In this document: one piece after another, positions 17,500-26,519 of the stretch | How the letters are laid out: the number at the start of each line of letters is the position of its first letter | Position numbering within the stretch: the first letter of the stretch is position 1 | NCBI RefSeq assembly: GCF_002414005.1 | Contig: NZ_DHYG01000025.1 | Span: 1 to 40,524 of the forward strand | DNA: 40,524 nt | Source: Psychrobacter sp. UBA5136 | GTDB taxonomy: Bacteria; Pseudomonadota; Gammaproteobacteria; Pseudomonadales; Moraxellaceae | Direction of reading: 5' to 3' | Program-made: the position numbers and the translations under genes | Notes under the pieces: model-generated | Database searches by the model: none | Told to the model about the DNA's origin: nothing | What the model saw: the letters and a program-made list of their open reading frames with translations, nothing else

Positions 17500-18890
17500 C
17501 TTTGACCACAAACACGTACGATATTACCGTTTAGACCGCCAGAAGCTGGTGAAGCAAGCCATGCAATGGTTTCAGCCACGTCTATTGGCAAGCCGCCTTG
17601 GCTCATTGAGTTCATACGGCGACCGGCTTCACGAATGGCAAACGGAATCGCTTCTGTCATTTGCGTTTCGATAAACCCTGGCGCCACAGCGTTGATGGTC
17701 ATGCCTTTGTCTTTGTAGCTGTCTTCTAGCTGCTTAGCGGTTGCATTTACCAAACCAATGACGCCAGCTTTCGAAGTGGCATAGTTACTTTGTCCCAAGT
17801 TACCAGCGATACCTGAGATAGATGATACGCAGACGATACGAGCATTGTCTTTTAGCACGTCATTGTCCAGCAGGTAACGGTTTAACTTAGCAATACTGCC
17901 CAAGTTGATATTGATGACCATATCCCACTTTTTCTCGTCCATTTTTGCCAGTGTCTTATCACGGGTCACTCCAGCATTATGAATAATGGCATCCAAGCCG
18001 CCACGCTTTTGCGCCGCTTCTGCAATCTCTTTGCCGGCATCGGCACTGGTAATATCAACAGTTAATACAGAGCCACTGATTTCGCTTGCCACTTTTTGTA
18101 AGTCCGCTTGCTGCTGCGGCACATCAAGACAGATAACGTGAGCGCCTTCGCGTGCCAAAACGCGAGCGATTGCTTCACCGATACCGCGACTTGCGCCAGT
18201 CACCAGCATGGTTTTACCGCCCAAAGGCTGTGTCCAATCAACCTCAACGTTCGCGCCATTAGTGACACGTACAACTTGTCCTGATACATACGCTGAGCGC
18301 GCTGAAGCAAAGAAGCGTAACGTTGAATCTAGATTTTGCTCTGCGCCTTCTGCTACATAGATAAGCTGGGCGGTGATACCGCGCTTAAACTCTTTACCAA
18401 CAGATTTTACGAAACCTTCAAGCGAGCGCTGCGCCAGTGCCGCCTCAATATCTGTTGAATCTTCTGGTGGACGACCGATCACGATAACGCGACCTGATTT
18501 TTCGACGCGGCGCGCCACCGCATGAAAGAACTCATAGACTTGCTTGAGCTCATCAGCATTACTGATATTGCTGGCATCAAACAATAAGACTTTAAATTTA
18601 TCATCGCCGCCCGTATTGGCTTTTGCTTTCACGCCGGCATCGGCCAGCGCATCTTTTACATCATCGCTGCTATTTACAAACACATCAGCATGCAGGTCTG
18701 ACAAAATACGCGCGACTGACTCGCTGATGGCGGTATTATCACCATTAGCGCGGCCAACCAACACACTACCGCGTACTGACGGCTGTCCACTATCAAAACG
18801 ATCAAGCTCTACTGGCATAGGCAAGCCTAGATTTTTTGCTACTTTTCTGCCAATAGTAGACTGCACAAAATCACCATAACGGTCTGACAT
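17484..18890 (-). CDS. fabG: High-molecular-weight 3-ketoacyl-(ACP/CoA) reductase FabG
   Basis: A 468-residue, two-domain SDR like mycobacterial FabG4 rather than the 245-residue housekeeping FabG. The N-terminal part (1-215) is a degenerate Rossmann-like domain. The C-terminal catalytic domain has TGASRGIG at 231-238, HNAG at 304-307, Ser357, and YATSK with Tyr370 and Lys374. It reduces 3-ketoacyl thioesters to (R)-3-hydroxyacyl thioesters; the long form often prefers NADH and CoA substrates, which is known of the family and not shown here. The start has AGGA 8 nt upstream. The gene heads a minus-strand pair with the MaoC hydratase and is divergent from the thiolase, so the three probably serve one pathway. 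Confidence 0.9.
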   Translation of the reverse strand: MSDRYGDFVQSTIGRKVAKNLGLPMPVELDRFDSGQPSVRGSVLVGRANGDNTAISESVARILSDLHADVFVNSSDDVKDALADAGVKAKANTGGDDKFKVLLFDASNISNADELKQVYEFFHAVARRVEKSGRVIVIGRPPEDSTDIEAALAQRSLEGFVKSVGKEFKRGITAQLIYVAEGAEQNLDSTLRFFASARSAYVSGQVVRVTNGANVEVDWTQPLGGKTMLVTGASRGIGEAIARVLAREGAHVICLDVPQQQADLQKVASEISGSVLTVDITSADAGKEIAEAAQKRGGLDAIIHNAGVTRDKTLAKMDEKKWDMVININLGSIAKLNRYLLDNDVLKDNARIVCVSSISGIAGNLGQSNYATSKAGVIGLVNATAKQLEDSYKDKGMTINAVAPGFIETQMTEAIPFAIREAGRRMNSMSQGGLPIDVAETIAWLASPASGGLNGNIVRVCGQSLLGA

Positions 18891-19575
18891 AATATAATCC
18901 TATAGTTAATGAGTAAAACAAAAATCCACGAATAAAATGAAATTAGCGGGCAAATAATAGTAAACAAAAATGCGATAAGCCTATTATAAAGACGTCGCAA
19001 CCTTAGCACTGATAAAAATTATGAGTATTTAGTAAACGGGGCAAGAACTGCCCTAACTATACACTTCCCTGCAAAACAAGTCCAAAAGCCGCTGCTGTCT
19101 ATCATAATCTGTAGACAAGCCAGTATACAAGATAGCAACTTTTTCTCGCGTTAAAAATACCCAACTTATGCTAAAATCTAACTTATAAGTTATGGCAAAC
19201 GCATTTATAGATAACAATATATTATCATAAAGCCCGTTATGCAATGCCATTCATTCATACTAGCCAGTATAATCCGCTAGTGTTGTTGGTTGGTAAGGGT
19301 GGTGTTGGCTTAAAAGTAGCGTCACATCGTTTGCTAAAGAGATACAGTAAGGCGGTAAAAAACGTCTTATGCTAAACCTTCTTGTCGTGTACTATGTGGC
19401 GTAACAAATGCGGCAACCAAATCCTGCTTAAGTCATGCTATGGCTGACAATCGTTCTGGTATACACTTTTTTAAAATGTTTTAAGCATCTTGCTGTTAAA
19501 TGCCTTTTTTAAGGTATTCTTCTGTAATGCGTTTTACCCTTTTTTCTTCTACCCATATTTTTTAAGGATAATATT
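18891..19575. promoter_or_regulatory. 685-bp divergent control region between fabG and the thiolase gene
   Basis: No convincing gene is found; a 65-codon minus-strand open frame has no supporting features. For fabG a perfect TATAAT is present on the minus strand at 18983-18988, with no good -35 box. A perfect 14-bp palindrome, TAACTTATAAGTTA, lies at 19179-19192 and could be an operator. The thiolase gene has a strong AAGGA ribosome-binding site at its start. The gap is long enough for a small RNA, but I see no terminator to define one. Confidence 0.5.
19179..19192. promoter_or_regulatory. Perfect 14-bp palindrome, candidate operator
   Basis: TAACTTATAAGTTA is fully self-complementary and lies mid-way in the divergent fabG/thiolase control region. 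It is AT-rich, so chance is not negligible. A TetR- or FadR-like repressor site is a reasonable guess, without direct support. Confidence 0.3.
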
Positions 19576-21348
19576 ATGAGTAATAAAAATAATCACCCTG
19601 ATAGCCCTGTCGTTGAAACCACTGTAGTAAAAGCTAACGATACAAAAAACACTGACACCGCTACTGAAGCGGCAGCAACAAAAGAAACAGCGACTACAGA
19701 CGCCAATCAGCCAAATGTGTTTGACACAATGGCAAACTCAAAAACCGCTGAGCCAAAAGATACGGACGCCGACACGGCTGACACTGATAAAGCAGCGGAC
19801 ACTAATAAAACAGCTGACGCTAAGACCAACAAGGCCAACGACGAAAAAACCACAGATACAAACAAAACTGAGGCTAAAAAAGACAGCGCATCTGACAGCA
19901 ATGCAAAAGACAGCGCTAGCACTACGGCTAATAAAGATGACAACGCCAACACTAAAGTCAATGAAGATGATAGCGCAGCAAAGAGTGCTGATAAAAACAC
20001 TAGCGCTACTGATACAAAAGATACCAACACTATGGCTAAAAAATCGCGCAAAACTGGGCTTAGCTCAGGTCAGCATCGCGTGGCTATTTTAGGTGGTAAC
20101 CGTATTCCGTTTGCCCGCTCAAACGGTGCATACGCCGATGTCAGCAATACTGATATGCTAACGGCGGCGCTAGATGGTCTGGTTGAGCGCTTTAACTTAC
20201 AAGGCGAAAAAATGGGTGAAGTGGTTACAGGCGCCGTTATGAAGCTGAGCCGTGACATCAATCTAACGCGTGAAGCGACACTAAGCACAGCATTAAACCC
20301 TCACACCCCAACTTATGATATCTCACAAGCTTGCGGTACTGGCTTACAAGCAACCTTTGCTTCTGCTAATAAAATCGCCCTTGGTATCATCGATTCAGCG
20401 ATTACTGGCGGGGTTGATACCACCTCTGACGCGCCTATCGCAGTTGGTGATGGCCTGCGTAAAGTGCTGATTAAATTGGGCGCCGCTAAAGACAACAAAC
20501 AACGTCTAAAAGCTTTGATGGGACTAAATCCAAAAGACTTGATCGACTCACCACAAAATGGCGAGCCACGTACAGGTCTATCTATGGGTGAGCATCAGGC
20601 GATTACCACCCTTGAGTGGAACATCAGCCGTGAAGACCAAGACGAGCTTGCTTTTAATAGCCATAAAAACCTAGCGCGCGCTTATGACGAAGGTTTCTTT
20701 GATGACCTAATCACCCCATATAAAGGTCTGACGCGCGACAACAACTTGCGTCCAGATACTACGTTAGACAAGCTTGCTAAATTAAAACCTGTCTTTGGTA
20801 AAAAGAACGCCAATCCAACCATGACCGCTGCCAACTCTACGCCGCTAACCGATGGCGCCTCTTGTGTACTATTGGCCAATGACGAATGGGCTCAAGAGCG
20901 CGGACTTAAACCATTAGCCTATATCGTCCATCAAGAAACGGCTGCGGTTGACTTTATCGGTAAATCTGGCAATAAAGAAGGCTTACTCATGGCGCCAACC
21001 TACGCCGTGCCGCGTATGCTTGAGCGCGCTGGTCTAACGCTGCAAGATTTTGACTTCTATGAAATCCATGAAGCCTTTGCCTCACAAGTGCTATCTACAT
21101 TGGCTGCTTGGGAAGATGAGAAATTCTGTCAAGAACGCCTAGGCCTTGATGCGCCTCTAGGTTCTATCGATCGTAGCAAGCTCAACGTTAATGGCTCATC
21201 ACTTGCCGCAGGTCATCCATTTGCTGCAACAGGCGGTCGTATCTTAGCCACTGCTGCCAAATTATTGGATCAAAAAGGTTCAGGTCGCGCGCTTATTTCT
21301 ATCTGCGCCGCTGGTGGTCAAGGTGTGACCTGTATCCTAGAGAAATAA
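19576..21348 (+). CDS. fadI: Acetyl-CoA C-acyltransferase with a long disordered N-terminal extension
   Basis: A thiolase condensing or cleaving 3-ketoacyl-CoA. The catalytic core begins around residue 163. Cys253 in SQACGTGLQATFASA is the acylated nucleophile, His547 in AGHPFAATGGR and Cys577 in CAAGGQGVTC complete the site, and EIHEAFASQV is present. The pattern is nearer FadI-type thiolases than PhaA. Residues 1-152 precede the core. They are almost wholly Ala, Thr, Lys, Asp, Asn, Ser and Glu with hardly any hydrophobics, so disordered. They appear to be real: AAGGATAATATT lies before the ATG at 19576, while the internal ATG at 20032, where a normal thiolase would start, has no ribosome-binding site. 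It is divergent from fabG and probably works with FabG and MaoC. The symbol is tentative. Confidence 0.85.
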   Translation: MSNKNNHPDSPVVETTVVKANDTKNTDTATEAAATKETATTDANQPNVFDTMANSKTAEPKDTDADTADTDKAADTNKTADAKTNKANDEKTTDTNKTEAKKDSASDSNAKDSASTTANKDDNANTKVNEDDSAAKSADKNTSATDTKDTNTMAKKSRKTGLSSGQHRVAILGGNRIPFARSNGAYADVSNTDMLTAALDGLVERFNLQGEKMGEVVTGAVMKLSRDINLTREATLSTALNPHTPTYDISQACGTGLQATFASANKIALGIIDSAITGGVDTTSDAPIAVGDGLRKVLIKLGAAKDNKQRLKALMGLNPKDLIDSPQNGEPRTGLSMGEHQAITTLEWNISREDQDELAFNSHKNLARAYDEGFFDDLITPYKGLTRDNNLRPDTTLDKLAKLKPVFGKKNANPTMTAANSTPLTDGASCVLLANDEWAQERGLKPLAYIVHQETAAVDFIGKSGNKEGLLMAPTYAVPRMLERAGLTLQDFDFYEIHEAFASQVLSTLAAWEDEKFCQERLGLDAPLGSIDRSKLNVNGSSLAAGHPFAATGGRILATAAKLLDQKGSGRALISICAAGGQGVTCILEK

Positions 21349-21391
21349 TTTACCAGTTTGGTTAATTAGCCAATAAATAACAGTCAACTCT

Positions 21392-21433
21392 AAAGCGCCC
21401 TTTAATCCGATGATTAGAGGGCGCTTTTTTTCT
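21392..21433 (+). terminator. Terminator after the thiolase gene
   Basis: AAAGCGCCCT pairs with AGGGCGCTTT, extended by partly paired AAT/ATT bases, with a T run to 21431. It starts 44 bp after the stop codon. Confidence 0.93.
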
Positions 21434-21634
21434 GAATAAAAACCTCACGTTTACATAATCAAAATTCCTTAAAAATGCAGCGTTACTGCTGGGATAACTT
21501 TAACGCTCAAAAATGTGTGCAGTAATCAAACACTGGGCATTCATAGCCGTAACCCTAAGTGTGCTAAAGTAATAGCCATATAAAGGACAGTCATAATATA
21601 GAACTGTTATAAAAAGAATTATTAGGAGCTTACT

Positions 21635-22648
21635 ATGAGCAAAGGTCCCTCATCGATAGATCGGCAACCCTTACCCACATCAAAACGTCGCGATCTAACC
21701 TCGCCTGAACAGGGCAGCTTTATTAAACGTATGGATAAAGAAGTGTTTAGCGATGAGCTGCGCCGCAAAATGCATCAAGATCTGATAGATAGCTATGATG
21801 AAGAGCTTGAAAATGAGATAGACGACTACGTGCGCGATTTCCGTTTTGATGGGCGCGAGATGAGCGAGCAAGAACGGCTTGATCGCCGTACCTATTTTGA
21901 AGAGTTATTACGCCTGCAACGAGAGCTTATCAAGCTGCAAGACTGGGTGGTCGAATACGGCGAGCGCATTGTGGTGATATTTGAAGGGCGTGATTCTGCG
22001 GGTAAAGGCGGCGCTATCAAACGTATTACTCAGCGCTTAAACCCCCGTGTTTGCCGCGTTGCTGCCCTACCTGCCCCAACCGAACGCGAACAATCACAGT
22101 GGTATTTTCAGCGTTATGTCGCGCATCTGCCTGCCGCTGGCGAGATTGTCTTATTTGATCGTAGCTGGTACAACCGCGTGGGTGTTGAGCGCGTGATGGG
22201 GTTTTGTACCGATGCGCAGTATGAAGAGTTTTTCCAATCGGTACCTGAATTTGAGCGTATGCTGGTACGTTCAGGCATTCGACTGGTTAAATATTGGTTT
22301 TCGATTACCGATGACGAGCAGCATTCGCGCTTTATGAGCCGGATTCATGACCCGCTCAAGCAGTGGAAGCTATCGGCGATGGACTTACAATCACGCCGGC
22401 GCTGGGAAGATTATACCAAAGCCAAAGAAACCATGTTTGAGCGCACGCACATTCCTGAAGCGCCGTGGTGGGTGGTCGAAGGTAATGATAAAAAACGCGC
22501 ACGACTCAACTGTATCGCCCACTTACTTGAGCAAATTCCTTATAAAGAAGTACCGCGCGAAGAAATCGAGCTGCCTGAACGTAAACGCGATGATGAGTAT
22601 TACCGCGAGCCAATTCCTGACGATATGTATGTGCCGCCGCGTTACTAA
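21635..22648 (+). CDS. ppk2: Polyphosphate kinase 2
   Basis: A cytoplasmic PPK2-family enzyme that moves phosphate between polyphosphate and nucleotides. At 337 residues it is a single-domain PPK2. The P-loop is GRDSAGKGG at 118-126, and the DRSWYNR motif at 175-181 carries the catalytic Asp and Arg residues. A lid region with FMSRIHDPLKQWKLS follows, and the charged N-terminal 100 residues include the helical YFEELLRLQRELIKLQDWV. The start is preceded by AGGAG. Class I PPK2 enzymes tend to phosphorylate ADP or GDP; the subclass cannot be fixed from eye inspection. The gene has its own terminators on either side, so it is monocistronic. Confidence 0.93.
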   Translation: MSKGPSSIDRQPLPTSKRRDLTSPEQGSFIKRMDKEVFSDELRRKMHQDLIDSYDEELENEIDDYVRDFRFDGREMSEQERLDRRTYFEELLRLQRELIKLQDWVVEYGERIVVIFEGRDSAGKGGAIKRITQRLNPRVCRVAALPAPTEREQSQWYFQRYVAHLPAAGEIVLFDRSWYNRVGVERVMGFCTDAQYEEFFQSVPEFERMLVRSGIRLVKYWFSITDDEQHSRFMSRIHDPLKQWKLSAMDLQSRRRWEDYTKAKETMFERTHIPEAPWWVVEGNDKKRARLNCIAHLLEQIPYKEVPREEIELPERKRDDEYYREPIPDDMYVPPRY

Positions 22649-22687
22649 CCAAATTCATTTACGTATCATTTAACAAATTGCACTGAC

Positions 22688-22726
22688 AAAAAAGCAGCCT
22701 TATGTATTTTATAAAGCTGCTCTTTT
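22688..22726. terminator. Terminator between ppk2 and pilZ
   Basis: AGCAGC (22693-22698) pairs with GCTGCT (22716-22721), strengthened by TTAT/ATAA. The element is preceded by six A and followed by TCTTTT. It serves the converging ppk2 (plus) and possibly pilZ (minus). Confidence 0.8.
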
Positions 22727-22774
22727 ATGAGGTCGCTAAAATGTATTGTAGTGACAACAAACACAGTTGTTTCT

Positions 22775-22830
22775 CTGCAACTATTACTCTGCAAATGTTA
22801 CCCTGCAAATGTTACCCTGCAAAGGACTAC
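22775..22830 (-). repeat. Tandem 14-bp repeat (four copies) at the pilZ stop codon
   Basis: Units at 22775-22788, 22789-22802, 22803-22816 and 22817-22830 all begin CTGCAA on the plus strand; the two central ones are identical. The gene-proximal unit contains the pilZ stop TAG (first base 22829). The other three carry TAA with first bases 22814, 22800 and 22786, together covering all three frames. Confidence 0.85.
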
Positions 22831-23174
22831 ATAGTATAAGTCGACTGTAAACTATCAATTTTACCGGCTAGTAAACGCTCGACCTCATTTTTAATGCGCA
22901 GGCCAGCAATATCTGTGCCTATCTGTACGGCAAATCCTGCTGGACGGCCGCTTTGACTTTTTGAATTGATCCAAACGACTTTACCATTCATAGGCAGGCG
23001 TTCGCTAGAATTGGGCAAAGTCACGGCAATAAATACCTCATCGCCCAATTTTTGCGTTTTGTCGGACGGCACAAATAATGCGCCATTGGTCACAAAGGAT
23101 AAATAGCTTGCGTATAACGTTTCCAAATCTTCAATATGACAGGTTAAAATCCCGCCACGTCCTGGCATTGCCAT
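22827..23174 (-). CDS. pilZ: Type IV pilus assembly protein PilZ
   Basis: A 115-residue single PilZ domain protein needed for type IV pilus assembly and twitching in related bacteria. It acts on the cytoplasmic side with PilB and FimX-type partners. Visible landmarks are the N-terminal GGILTCHIEDLETLYASYLSFV, SNGALFVPSDKTQKLGDEVFIAV, a VVWINSKSQSGRPAGFAVQ block, and a C-terminal helix EVERLLAG. It lacks the RxxxR c-di-GMP-binding motif, as do true PilZ proteins. It starts after AGGA and lies 43 bp downstream of holB, the same order as in Pseudomonas, which supports the call. Confidence 0.9.
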   Translation of the reverse strand: MAMPGRGGILTCHIEDLETLYASYLSFVTNGALFVPSDKTQKLGDEVFIAVTLPNSSERLPMNGKVVWINSKSQSGRPAGFAVQIGTDIAGLRIKNEVERLLAGKIDSLQSTYTM

Positions 23175-23217
23175 AGTCCGCTTCCTTTATGAGTGAGAGT
23201 TACTTTTTTAATCCAAT

Positions 23218-24336
23218 TTATAAATAAGCCAATTCTTGCATCAGCTTATCATAAGCGAATTTTTCTTGCACATTTTGTTGTAGAGCAATTTTTGTTTCTT
23301 GCAGGCTATTTACAAACGCCTCTAGTCCATCTTCATCAGGTTGATAATTGTTTAAAGACGCTGCTAAATCAATGTCTTTTTGCAGAGCATCAAGACCCAA
23401 ACAAACACGGCGTATATCAACGAGCATTAGCTCAGATAGTTGAATAAATTCGCTAATATTTAATTGAGTTTGCCAATAATCGCTTGCCGCTACGCTACTA
23501 CGTTTGCCGCTACGCAGCGCTTGCCACGTCGTCAGCCACAGCGCGCGTTTGCTATACCAAGACGCTTGCGCAAGGGCGATCGCTGCTAGAGGCGCGCCAT
23601 TTGCTAATTGTATCAGCTGCTCAATAGCAGCCGTGCCGACCGCTTCACGATTGACCGTACCGCCAAGTGCTTGTGAGACATAATCGACTGCAACGGCAGG
23701 GTCAATGGTCTGTAATGCCAACTGCTGAACGCGGCTTTTAATGGTTGGTAATAGCTGCGCAGGGCTGTCACTGATGAGAAATAAATGCACTTGCGCTTGC
23801 GGCTCTTCCAAGGTTTTTAGTAGCGCATTGGCAGCAGCAAGCGTCATTTGCTCGGCATAATCGAGCACACATATCCGCATGCCCTGACCGCCTTGATAAA
23901 TAAATGGCTGCAAGGCACGGATATCATCGACCTTTATTTTTAACGCAGTATTACTGGCAGTTTTGGCAGCTTTTTTGTCTTTTGCCGTGCTACTTGCCGC
24001 TTCTTTATTATCAGCATTATCGGTACTGACCGGCATACTAATAAGTGGCAAAACTTGTAAACTTGGATGCGTTCCTGCTCTGAGCCATTGACAACTCTCG
24101 CACATCCCGCAAGCGCCGAGCGGTTGACTCTCGCGCTCTCGGCATAACAGCCATGCGATCAAACGCCAGACAAAGGCACGCTTGCCCATGCCTTGCATAC
24201 CCGCTGCTAAAAGCGCATGCGGTAAGGATTGCTGCGGCGTTAATACCCGCTTGGTCAGCTGTGACCATAGCTCACTTTGCCACGGTAACAGCGGCGCAAA
24301 ATACATATCATCCGTCAAAGGCAGTGTGCTTGTCAT
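23218..24336 (-). CDS. holB: DNA polymerase III subunit delta'
   Basis: The clamp-loader delta' subunit, part of the complex that loads the sliding clamp. The AAA+ fold is seen in GMQGMGKRAFVWRL (47-60, Walker A-like), a zinc module with Cys65, Cys76, Cys79 and Cys82, and the second half containing LLKTLEEPQAQVHLFLISD and LLPTIKSRVQQL, the latter replacing the SRC motif. An Ala/Lys/Thr-rich insert (about 105-132) is unusual. I start at 24336 because GAGG lies 8 nt upstream of that ATG. An in-frame ATG at 24354 would add six residues. The kdsB gene is upstream and pilZ downstream, all in one direction. Confidence 0.9.
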   Translation of the reverse strand: MTSTLPLTDDMYFAPLLPWQSELWSQLTKRVLTPQQSLPHALLAAGMQGMGKRAFVWRLIAWLLCRERESQPLGACGMCESCQWLRAGTHPSLQVLPLISMPVSTDNADNKEAASSTAKDKKAAKTASNTALKIKVDDIRALQPFIYQGGQGMRICVLDYAEQMTLAAANALLKTLEEPQAQVHLFLISDSPAQLLPTIKSRVQQLALQTIDPAVAVDYVSQALGGTVNREAVGTAAIEQLIQLANGAPLAAIALAQASWYSKRALWLTTWQALRSGKRSSVAASDYWQTQLNISEFIQLSELMLVDIRRVCLGLDALQKDIDLAASLNNYQPDEDGLEAFVNSLQETKIALQQNVQEKFAYDKLMQELAYL

Positions 24337-24493
24337 TTCAGTTACCTCACTCATGGTCAGCGCTCAATACCTTTAATACGTTAATACGTTTGGCACATTA
24401 ATGTGCTTAAAACCTTTGAATAGCGATTAATGCTACTGTGTTTGATCAAGTGTTTTATAAAAGCCTGCTTAGGCTATTTTAAATAACTTGATA

Positions 24494-25306
24494 TTAGTAG
24501 TCTTGAAAATCTACAAGACTCATGGCATTTAGGCGATCCAAATCTTCTTGGGTATCGACGCCTGCTGGTAGATGACAGCTTGCCGTGGCAATAGCAATAT
24601 GCCCGCCATTTTCTAGTACGCGTAACTGCTCTAGGCTTTCTAGAGTTTCAAGTGGCGTTTGCGGCCAGTGTACAAACTGCTGCAATAAGCTGACGCGATA
24701 AGCATATAACCCCAAGTGGCGATAAGCATTTTTCGGCGATTGTTTAGGTGTCTCACTATCATTTGCTAACGCCACATCACGATCGCACGGTATCGGTGCC
24801 CGGCTAAAATACAATGCGCGCTGTAAATCGTTAGAAGTCTGACTGACGACTTTAACCACCGATGGACGTATAAAAGTCTCGTAGTCTTCGATAGGCTCAC
24901 ATAAGGTCGCCATCACGCTCTTGCTGTCTTGCACCAACAGTGCTTTAACTTGCTCCAATAATAACGGCGGTACTAGCGGCTCATCCCCTTGCATATTGAC
25001 CACAATATCATGCTCAGCCCAGCCTTTAATGGCCGCAACTTCAGCCAAGCGGTCAGTTCCTGACGCATGCTCGCTACTGGTCATTACTACATCAAAACCT
25101 GCGTCTGTGCAAACTTTGGCAATCGCTTCGTCATCTGTCGCAATACACATATCATCCGCAAAATCAGCCAATTGCGCTTTTTCAGCCACCCAAAGTATCA
25201 TTGGCTTATCATGAATTTTTAATAATGGCTTACCCGGTAAGCGCGTGCTTTTAAAGCGCGCAGGGATAACGATGTGAGTTTTGGCGAGCGTAAGGTCTGA
25301 CGACAT
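24494..25306 (-). CDS. kdsB: CMP-KDO synthetase
   Basis: 3-deoxy-manno-octulosonate cytidylyltransferase activates KDO with CTP for addition to lipid A. The 270-residue protein has the N-terminal nucleotide-binding signature IPARFKSTRLPGKPLL (14-29), MQGDEPLVPP in the middle, and the later SRAPIPCDRD and HLGLYAYR blocks. Its length is slightly above the usual 250 because of a short polar insert near 185-192. The start has AGGA 7 nt upstream. The gene lies 38 bp after lpxK, so co-transcription with lpxK is likely. Confidence 0.95.
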   Translation of the reverse strand: MSSDLTLAKTHIVIPARFKSTRLPGKPLLKIHDKPMILWVAEKAQLADFADDMCIATDDEAIAKVCTDAGFDVVMTSSEHASGTDRLAEVAAIKGWAEHDIVVNMQGDEPLVPPLLLEQVKALLVQDSKSVMATLCEPIEDYETFIRPSVVKVVSQTSNDLQRALYFSRAPIPCDRDVALANDSETPKQSPKNAYRHLGLYAYRVSLLQQFVHWPQTPLETLESLEQLRVLENGGHIAIATASCHLPAGVDTQEDLDRLNAMSLVDFQDY

Positions 25307-25344
25307 GGTTTATTCCTATAAAAATCATCTACATTTTTAGGCAT

Positions 25345-26433
25345 TTAGCCATTAGTAATATCGACATTTAAAGCTTTTAATTGCTGCTGTAAACTGTCAT
25401 AACAACTATCCGACAACACCGCAGTCACTGGCAATACCCATAATCGGCTAACGATTTCTTGATACTGCTCGCTCAGTGTTTGCTGGCGAGTTGCCGCCAA
25501 TAGCAAGGCTCTTATTTTCACCGCGTCTTTACTGGTCACAACAATAGGCAGCTCGCCATACTGTAGCAGCTCATCCAAGCTAAAATCATAATGATCGGGA
25601 TAAGCATGTCCAACGACATCAAAGCCAAGCGATAGTAAAGTATCAAAAAAACGCTGCGGATAGCCGATACCGCTTACCGCATGTACCCGGCTACTTGGCG
25701 TGGGCGGCATAAGTGACATAGCCGTTTTTGCTGCTGCGGATAAATCATTAGCAGGCCATAAAAGCTGCAATGTATCCGCTTGTAGATGCATGGTTAACCG
25801 ATTAGATTGTTCTTCATTATTATCCGTGGTCGTCCTATCGGATTTTTCATGGTAAACCACGTTTGCGCCCTGTAGGCGCGACATCGGTTCGCGTAAAAAA
25901 CCGGTTGGCAGCAATTGCTGATTACCAAAACCGCGAGCCGCGTCGACCACAATCCACTCAATATCGCGTTGTAGCGCATAATGCTGCAAACCATCATCAG
26001 CAATAATCAGTTGTAAGTCGGGATGAGCGCTTAGCAAGGTAGTAATCGCCTGCTTGCGATTGGGACAAACTGCCATAGCCGCGCCCGTCGTATTGACAAT
26101 TAAGCAGGGCTCATCCCCTACGATACTTGGCAAACTATCAGCATGCACCAAAGCGGGCATCTGACTGCTATCCCCGCCATAACCGCGGCTGATAACGCCT
26201 ACCTTGATGCCTTGCCTTTGTAAGTGGTTGACCAAGGCAATAATTAACGGTGTTTTACCGCTGCCGCCGACCGTAATATTACCAATAACCATCACAGCAA
26301 TAGGCGCGCGATAACTTGAAAACAATCCCGCTTTATAAGCTTGACGGCGCAGCACGGTAATGAGACCGTACAACCAGCTGACAGGCAATAGCAGCCAGAG
26401 CCATGCGGCCTGACGTTGCCATGCACGCGTCAT
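25345..26433 (-). CDS. lpxK: Tetraacyldisaccharide 4'-kinase
   Basis: A membrane-associated kinase that phosphorylates the 4' position of the lipid A precursor disaccharide at the inner membrane. The Walker A motif is GNITVGGSGKTPL, followed by GVISRGYGG and DDGLQHYALQRDIEW, all typical. A hydrophobic segment around WLWLLLPVSWLYGLI near the N-terminus is the membrane anchor. I start at 26433, where a GAG lies about 7 nt upstream and the length from the start to that segment matches E. coli LpxK. The annotated alternative at 26451 adds six residues. A polar insert around 180-195 is a local oddity. It sits between msbA and kdsB on one strand. Confidence 0.92.
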   Translation of the reverse strand: MTRAWQRQAAWLWLLLPVSWLYGLITVLRRQAYKAGLFSSYRAPIAVMVIGNITVGGSGKTPLIIALVNHLQRQGIKVGVISRGYGGDSSQMPALVHADSLPSIVGDEPCLIVNTTGAAMAVCPNRKQAITTLLSAHPDLQLIIADDGLQHYALQRDIEWIVVDAARGFGNQQLLPTGFLREPMSRLQGANVVYHEKSDRTTTDNNEEQSNRLTMHLQADTLQLLWPANDLSAAAKTAMSLMPPTPSSRVHAVSGIGYPQRFFDTLLSLGFDVVGHAYPDHYDFSLDELLQYGELPIVVTSKDAVKIRALLLAATRQQTLSEQYQEIVSRLWVLPVTAVLSDSCYDSLQQQLKALNVDITNG

Positions 26434-26519
26434 TGTCGTCTCAATACTCATGATGGTTTATTACTTATCCTATATATTCAGCCATATTTATACTACAAAG
26501 TATAATCACTGCTTCCATT

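Noticed and set aside
19053..19250. Minus-strand 65-codon open frame in the fabG/thiolase gap
   Set aside because: No ribosome-binding site or domain; AT-rich intergenic sequence explains it.
23185..23225. Possible 16-bp repeat with a second stop at the holB 3' end
   Set aside because: Only about six consecutive bases match, and the stops are not at equivalent positions. It is too weak to add to the four clear cases.
25320..25352. Possible 8-bp CTAAATG-like repeat after the lpxK stop
   Set aside because: Units are very short and AT-rich, so chance similarity is likely.
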